Below are positions 60,667-64,000 of a stretch of DNA of 64,000 nucleotides, in pieces. Where the stretch lies: NCBI GenBank assembly GCA_026724425.1, contig JAIUCV010000003.1, positions 51,152,477 through 51,216,476 of the forward strand, in the 5' to 3' direction. Every line of letters begins with the position of its first letter. Position 1 is the first letter of the stretch. A program made the position numbers and the translations under genes. The DNA comes from Erythrophleum ivorense. Its lineage: Eukaryota; Streptophyta; Magnoliopsida; Fabales; Fabaceae. The notes under the pieces were generated by a model that saw nothing but the letters and a program-made list of their open reading frames with translations, was not told where the DNA came from and did no database searches.

Positions 60667-63620
60667 TGTGACACCTTAACCTCTAGCTCATACCCAACAT
60701 GCCCTCTAGCCCATATGGGCGGTGCGGAACTCATAAGGGAGACACTTTCTCTACCTTATGCTTACTCTTATATGGCACTATGTGTGGGTAGAGCTCCACT
60801 TAGAAGTAATATGGACCGGTTGAGCTCTCTCTCTGATTCCTCATGCTCAATTCCTCTATTGAGACTTATTTCAATCCCCACTATGTGCTTAAAACTCATG
60901 GAAAGCAAAAAGGGATTGGAGACATGTATTTTCGCTATGGGCAGATTTTGCTTCATTTCTGGGCTAACTTTGAAAATCCATAACTAAATGCAGAAAAATC
61001 GTAACTGCATGATCTGGGTCATTCTAGAAAGCTTGAGACGTCTACTTCATGCTAAAAATAAGCAGAAGTCTCATTATCTCACATACTCTGTGTTTGACAT
61101 CGAAATAGTTCACTGGTCAGAGGGGGCTTCTTTGCTGTCACAGTTTACTGATATGGACTTTGAAAATGTCTAACTAATTCCAAAAAAATCCAATGCTCAT
61201 AAACTCTATCTCTATGGAAAGATGTGGATGTTAGCTAGAGGAAAAAAATATCTCCAGATCAGTTCACCTAGCCAATTCCCCGAAAACCGATGAAACAGTA
61301 CCTCGGGTCTGGTTGGGTGTCTGATTCTGGGCAGGAACTTCGAAATTGCATAACTTCCTCCCTAGACCTCTAAATGAGGTGCTTCCAGTTCCTACAAGTC
61401 ACTGTGACCATCTAGCTTCTGTGTATAAAATTTAGTAGCCATTGGACTACGTTTGCCCCTCGGATAATATGATTTCAAAACTGACCAAATGAACAGTGAT
61501 TTTCTGAAATCCGAATTTCTGATGTCAACTTTGATAAATCATAGAAAATGCTATAGACCTCTAAATGACATGAACTATACCTTCCCAGAAAGCTCTAATC
61601 ATAATCTAGCTACATGTCAAATCTCAAAGCTAAAAGAGGTCATATGGCTATTCTATGACATCATGTGCAAAATGGCCCTTTCTTGGCAAAAAGTATGGCT
61701 AAGGGGGTCCAATCTTAAGTTTTCTACTTCTATGACTCTTTGAGCACATGAGAAAGCTTCTATAGGAGCTATCAATCATGCCTCAAGTGTCTAATAACTT
61801 AGATTGGGGAAACTCACTATCCCATGCCCACTTATGCACCCATCTTTACTAGGCTATCATTGGTTCTTTCTCATTCAACCATGCTCTTACATTCATCATA
61901 AATCTCATTCTCATACATTCATCATTAATATATACATGGTTTTACAAAACTAGGAGGAACTACATCATATACATCATTTACAACATCAGGCAAAAAGCCT
62001 TTACATTCTTCTTCATCTCTATCCCTAGCCTCATGCTTGTTGGTGGTTGCTCCCATCTCTAATCTCACTTGGGCCACCTGGCATGGTTGGATGGTGGAGA
62101 GGGAGGGTGAGATTCATGGAATCTCAGTAGTTCAACTCTCATTCAAACATACATATATTGCATGCAACAAGTCTCATTATGCATGTATGGCATGTTAGCA
62201 TATAAAACATGATGAAAAACGGTTAAAACATGTGAAATGGCCATGGATAACATTCATGAGCTCGCTGAGTACTTGGATCGGCCTCACCCCTTCCCTTATG
62301 GCTTTTGGATTTGCCTTCCCATACTTTAGAGGTACTTAGACTCACCCTTACTCTTTGGGAGTCAACCTCGCTTTTGGGAGACATGGCTCAACCAACTTAG
62401 GGCTTCGGCTCATCCTCACCTTGGCTATAGGGTTATTGGCTTTTCCATTTCCTCAAGCAAACCAAACAATCATTTAAAACATCATCTCAATCATAACATA
62501 TAATCATGCTAACACACTTCTCATAGCTCATATCATTCATACACACAAGCAAGACAATGTAAACACACAATTATGCATGAGAGAAAGTGGAGAGAACCAC
62601 CTTTGTTGGCTATTTACTACTTGCTCTGTCAATGGTCTCCTCCCTTGTTGGTTTCACAACAACTTCTAGATAGGAGAGTTTCTCTTAAGCCTAACCACAC
62701 AAAAGCATGGAATCAATACTTCAATACTCAATTCTTAAGCTAGGGATCACTTCTACTCAGCTCTACTGAGCTTCTCACTCTAGGTCTTTTCCTCCCACTA
62801 GGGTCCATGAGCTATCCCTCTCTTTTCTCAACTCTTAAGAAAGGGGAAAAGCAAGAAAGAGAAGACTAGCTACTTCTAATCTCTCTCAAGAATGGTTTCC
62901 CACTCTCTCTCCTCTAAACCAGACTCAGACCTAACCATTTATATCATCTAAACCGTAGGAAAGAGGGGAAAAAGGGGAGAAAGGTAACATACTAAGAGGA
63001 AGCCATGAGAATTCATACCTTTCTTGTGCTTTCCTCTTCTCTTCAGCTTCTCTCTCTTTCCTCCACCCTTTTCTCTCTCCTAGGACGAGTTTGAGTCAGT
63101 TAGAAGAAGAAAGAAGAGATTTGGAAGCTTTTAAAAAGTCAAATTCTCTTTTTCTCGCTCTTCTGGACCGCTCTCGCTATAGCGGGTTAGTGACCTCGCT
63201 ACAGCGAGCTCGTGTCTGTTCCAGACTTCTGCCTTCGCTATAGCTTCGCTACGGCGAGATCGTGTCTACTCTCCACCTTCGCTATGGCGTCGCTATGGCG
63301 AGATCGTGTCTGTTCCAGACCTCTGCCTTCGCTATAGCGCCGCTATGGCGAGCAACTCTCTGGTCTTTATATGGAATGCCACACTCGCTATAGCTAGGAA
63401 CAATTTCGCTACGGCGAGCAACTCACTGGTTTCTGTATGGAATGCCGCACTCGCTATAGCTAAGAACATATTCGCTACAGCGAAGAGGCATTCTCGCTAT
63501 GGCGATTCCATATCTCGCTATGGCGAGAAGACTTAGAAAATTCTCAGCTCTTCGAAAATTTTCCAGCTTCTCTTTTCCTTTCCTTTTCTCATTTCTTTTC
63601 TCTTTTTCTGGGTTATTACA
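60667..63620 (-). mobile_element. Palindrome-type solo LTR (minus)
   Basis: Plus-strand left end TGTGACACCTTAAC, right end TGGGTTATTACA, 2954 bp, with a perfect target duplication GGATG (60662-60666 and 63621-63625). It is a close relative of 48113-53765 with an enlarged palindrome array. It is the only clear same-orientation nest in the window. Confidence 0.92.
63170..63535 (-). repeat. Expanded TCGCTATAGCGA palindrome array
   Basis: About 15 copies in 365 bp, many as TCGCTATGGCGA, TCGCTACAGCGA or TCGCTACGGCGA. Longer units are duplicated: GAGATCGTGTCT...CTGCCTTCGCTATAG occurs repeatedly, and GAGCAACTC-ctggt-TATGGAATGCC occurs twice. The frame 63306-63536 is open only because two of the three frames of the palindrome lack stops. 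Confidence 0.85.
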
Positions 63621-64000
63621 GGATGAGATTCAAGGAATCCAAATAACTCATCTCCCATTCAATCACACATAATATGTGCAAAACAAGCTTTACAAATGCA
63701 TGCATGGAGAAAATAAAAGCCATGGACATTTTAAAAGCAAACTTGGCATGTGAACAACTTATACAAATCATTCAAGAGCTCACCAAGTGTTTGGATTGGC
63801 CTCATACTTCTCCTCATGGATTTTGGACTTGCCTCACCCATTCTTGAGCACTTTAGACTCAACTATACTCTTGGGAGCCCACTTTACTTTTGGGAGCCAC
63901 TTTACTTTGTCTCAACCAAGCTTGAGGGTTCTTGGCTCATCTTCACCCAAAGGAAGAGTTTTTGGCCTCTCCTCACTTAACTAAACTCATACAAATATCA

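Larger units (their letters stand above)
59214..64000 (-). mobile_element. Minus-strand Tekay-like LTR running out of the window
   Basis: The left end TGTAACACCATAATTCTAGC follows TATAG (the expected target duplication). LTR sequence spans 59214-60666 and 63626-64000, with a nested LTR between. At 63621 the host resumes as AGATTCAAGGAATCC, matching the sequence near 28770. The right end and second duplication lie beyond 64000. Confidence 0.8.

Noticed and set aside
63306..63536. 76-codon frame with repeated LAIA/RYG residues
   Set aside because: It is the palindrome array read in a stop-free frame; the same happens on the opposite strand at 29610-29792.

Overview
The window is plant nuclear DNA made almost entirely of nested long-terminal-repeat (LTR) retrotransposon remains. 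Evidence for a plant: Tekay/Del-type Ty3/Gypsy integrase with a chromodomain-like tail, Athila/Tat-type gag and protease, primer-binding sites matching plant tRNA-Asp, and a CACTA (En/Spm, TNP2) transposase relic. I see no intact host gene, tRNA, rRNA or CRISPR. The species cannot be told from this sequence; a large, repeat-rich angiosperm genome is the best guess.

Layout. 1-514 is the end of a minus-strand LTR that starts before the window. 515-1283 is AT-rich spacer. 1284-15379 is a minus-strand solo LTR (target duplication CTTCT) broken by three plus-strand solo LTRs. 15385-19197 is the only sizeable non-LTR stretch and carries the CACTA remains. 19198-35931 is a truncated minus LTR holding a plus LTR (19723-23382) and a four-deep stack: a plus LTR (25219-35330) contains a minus LTR (27320-33879), which contains a plus LTR (29440-32164). 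35932 to about 57480 is an Athila-like element (5' LTR, tRNA-Asp-like PBS, gag, protease) split by three insertions: a non-autonomous element with its own ORF (37538-47408), a solo LTR (48113-53765) with a nested LTR (49692-52443), and an Athila-type solo LTR (54717-56879). At about 57.48 kb it is fused to the integrase end of a Tekay-like element, followed by its PPT and 3' LTR start (58974). That LTR is cut at 59214 by a minus LTR that runs out of the window and holds another solo LTR (60667-63620).

Most boundaries were set by TG...CA-like ends plus 5-bp target duplications read directly: CTTCT, GAAGG, CTTAT, CAATT, TGGCA, TGCAA, AAGAG and GGATG match exactly. AGGAA/AGGCA, CCTAG/CCCAG, CCAAT/CTAAT and CTATA/CTAAA differ at one base.

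Two long-LTR groups share their downstream two thirds but differ at the 5' (U3) end: Tekay-like LTRs of about 3.2-3.9 kb, and LTRs of about 2.7-2.95 kb whose 5' part carries an array of the 12-bp palindrome TCGCTATAGCGA. The most unusual items are this palindrome array, the 637-codon uncharacterised ORF of the non-autonomous element with two identically spaced C-x-C-x5-C-x2-C modules, the Athila-Tekay chimera, and the strong excess of solo LTRs inserted opposite to their host.
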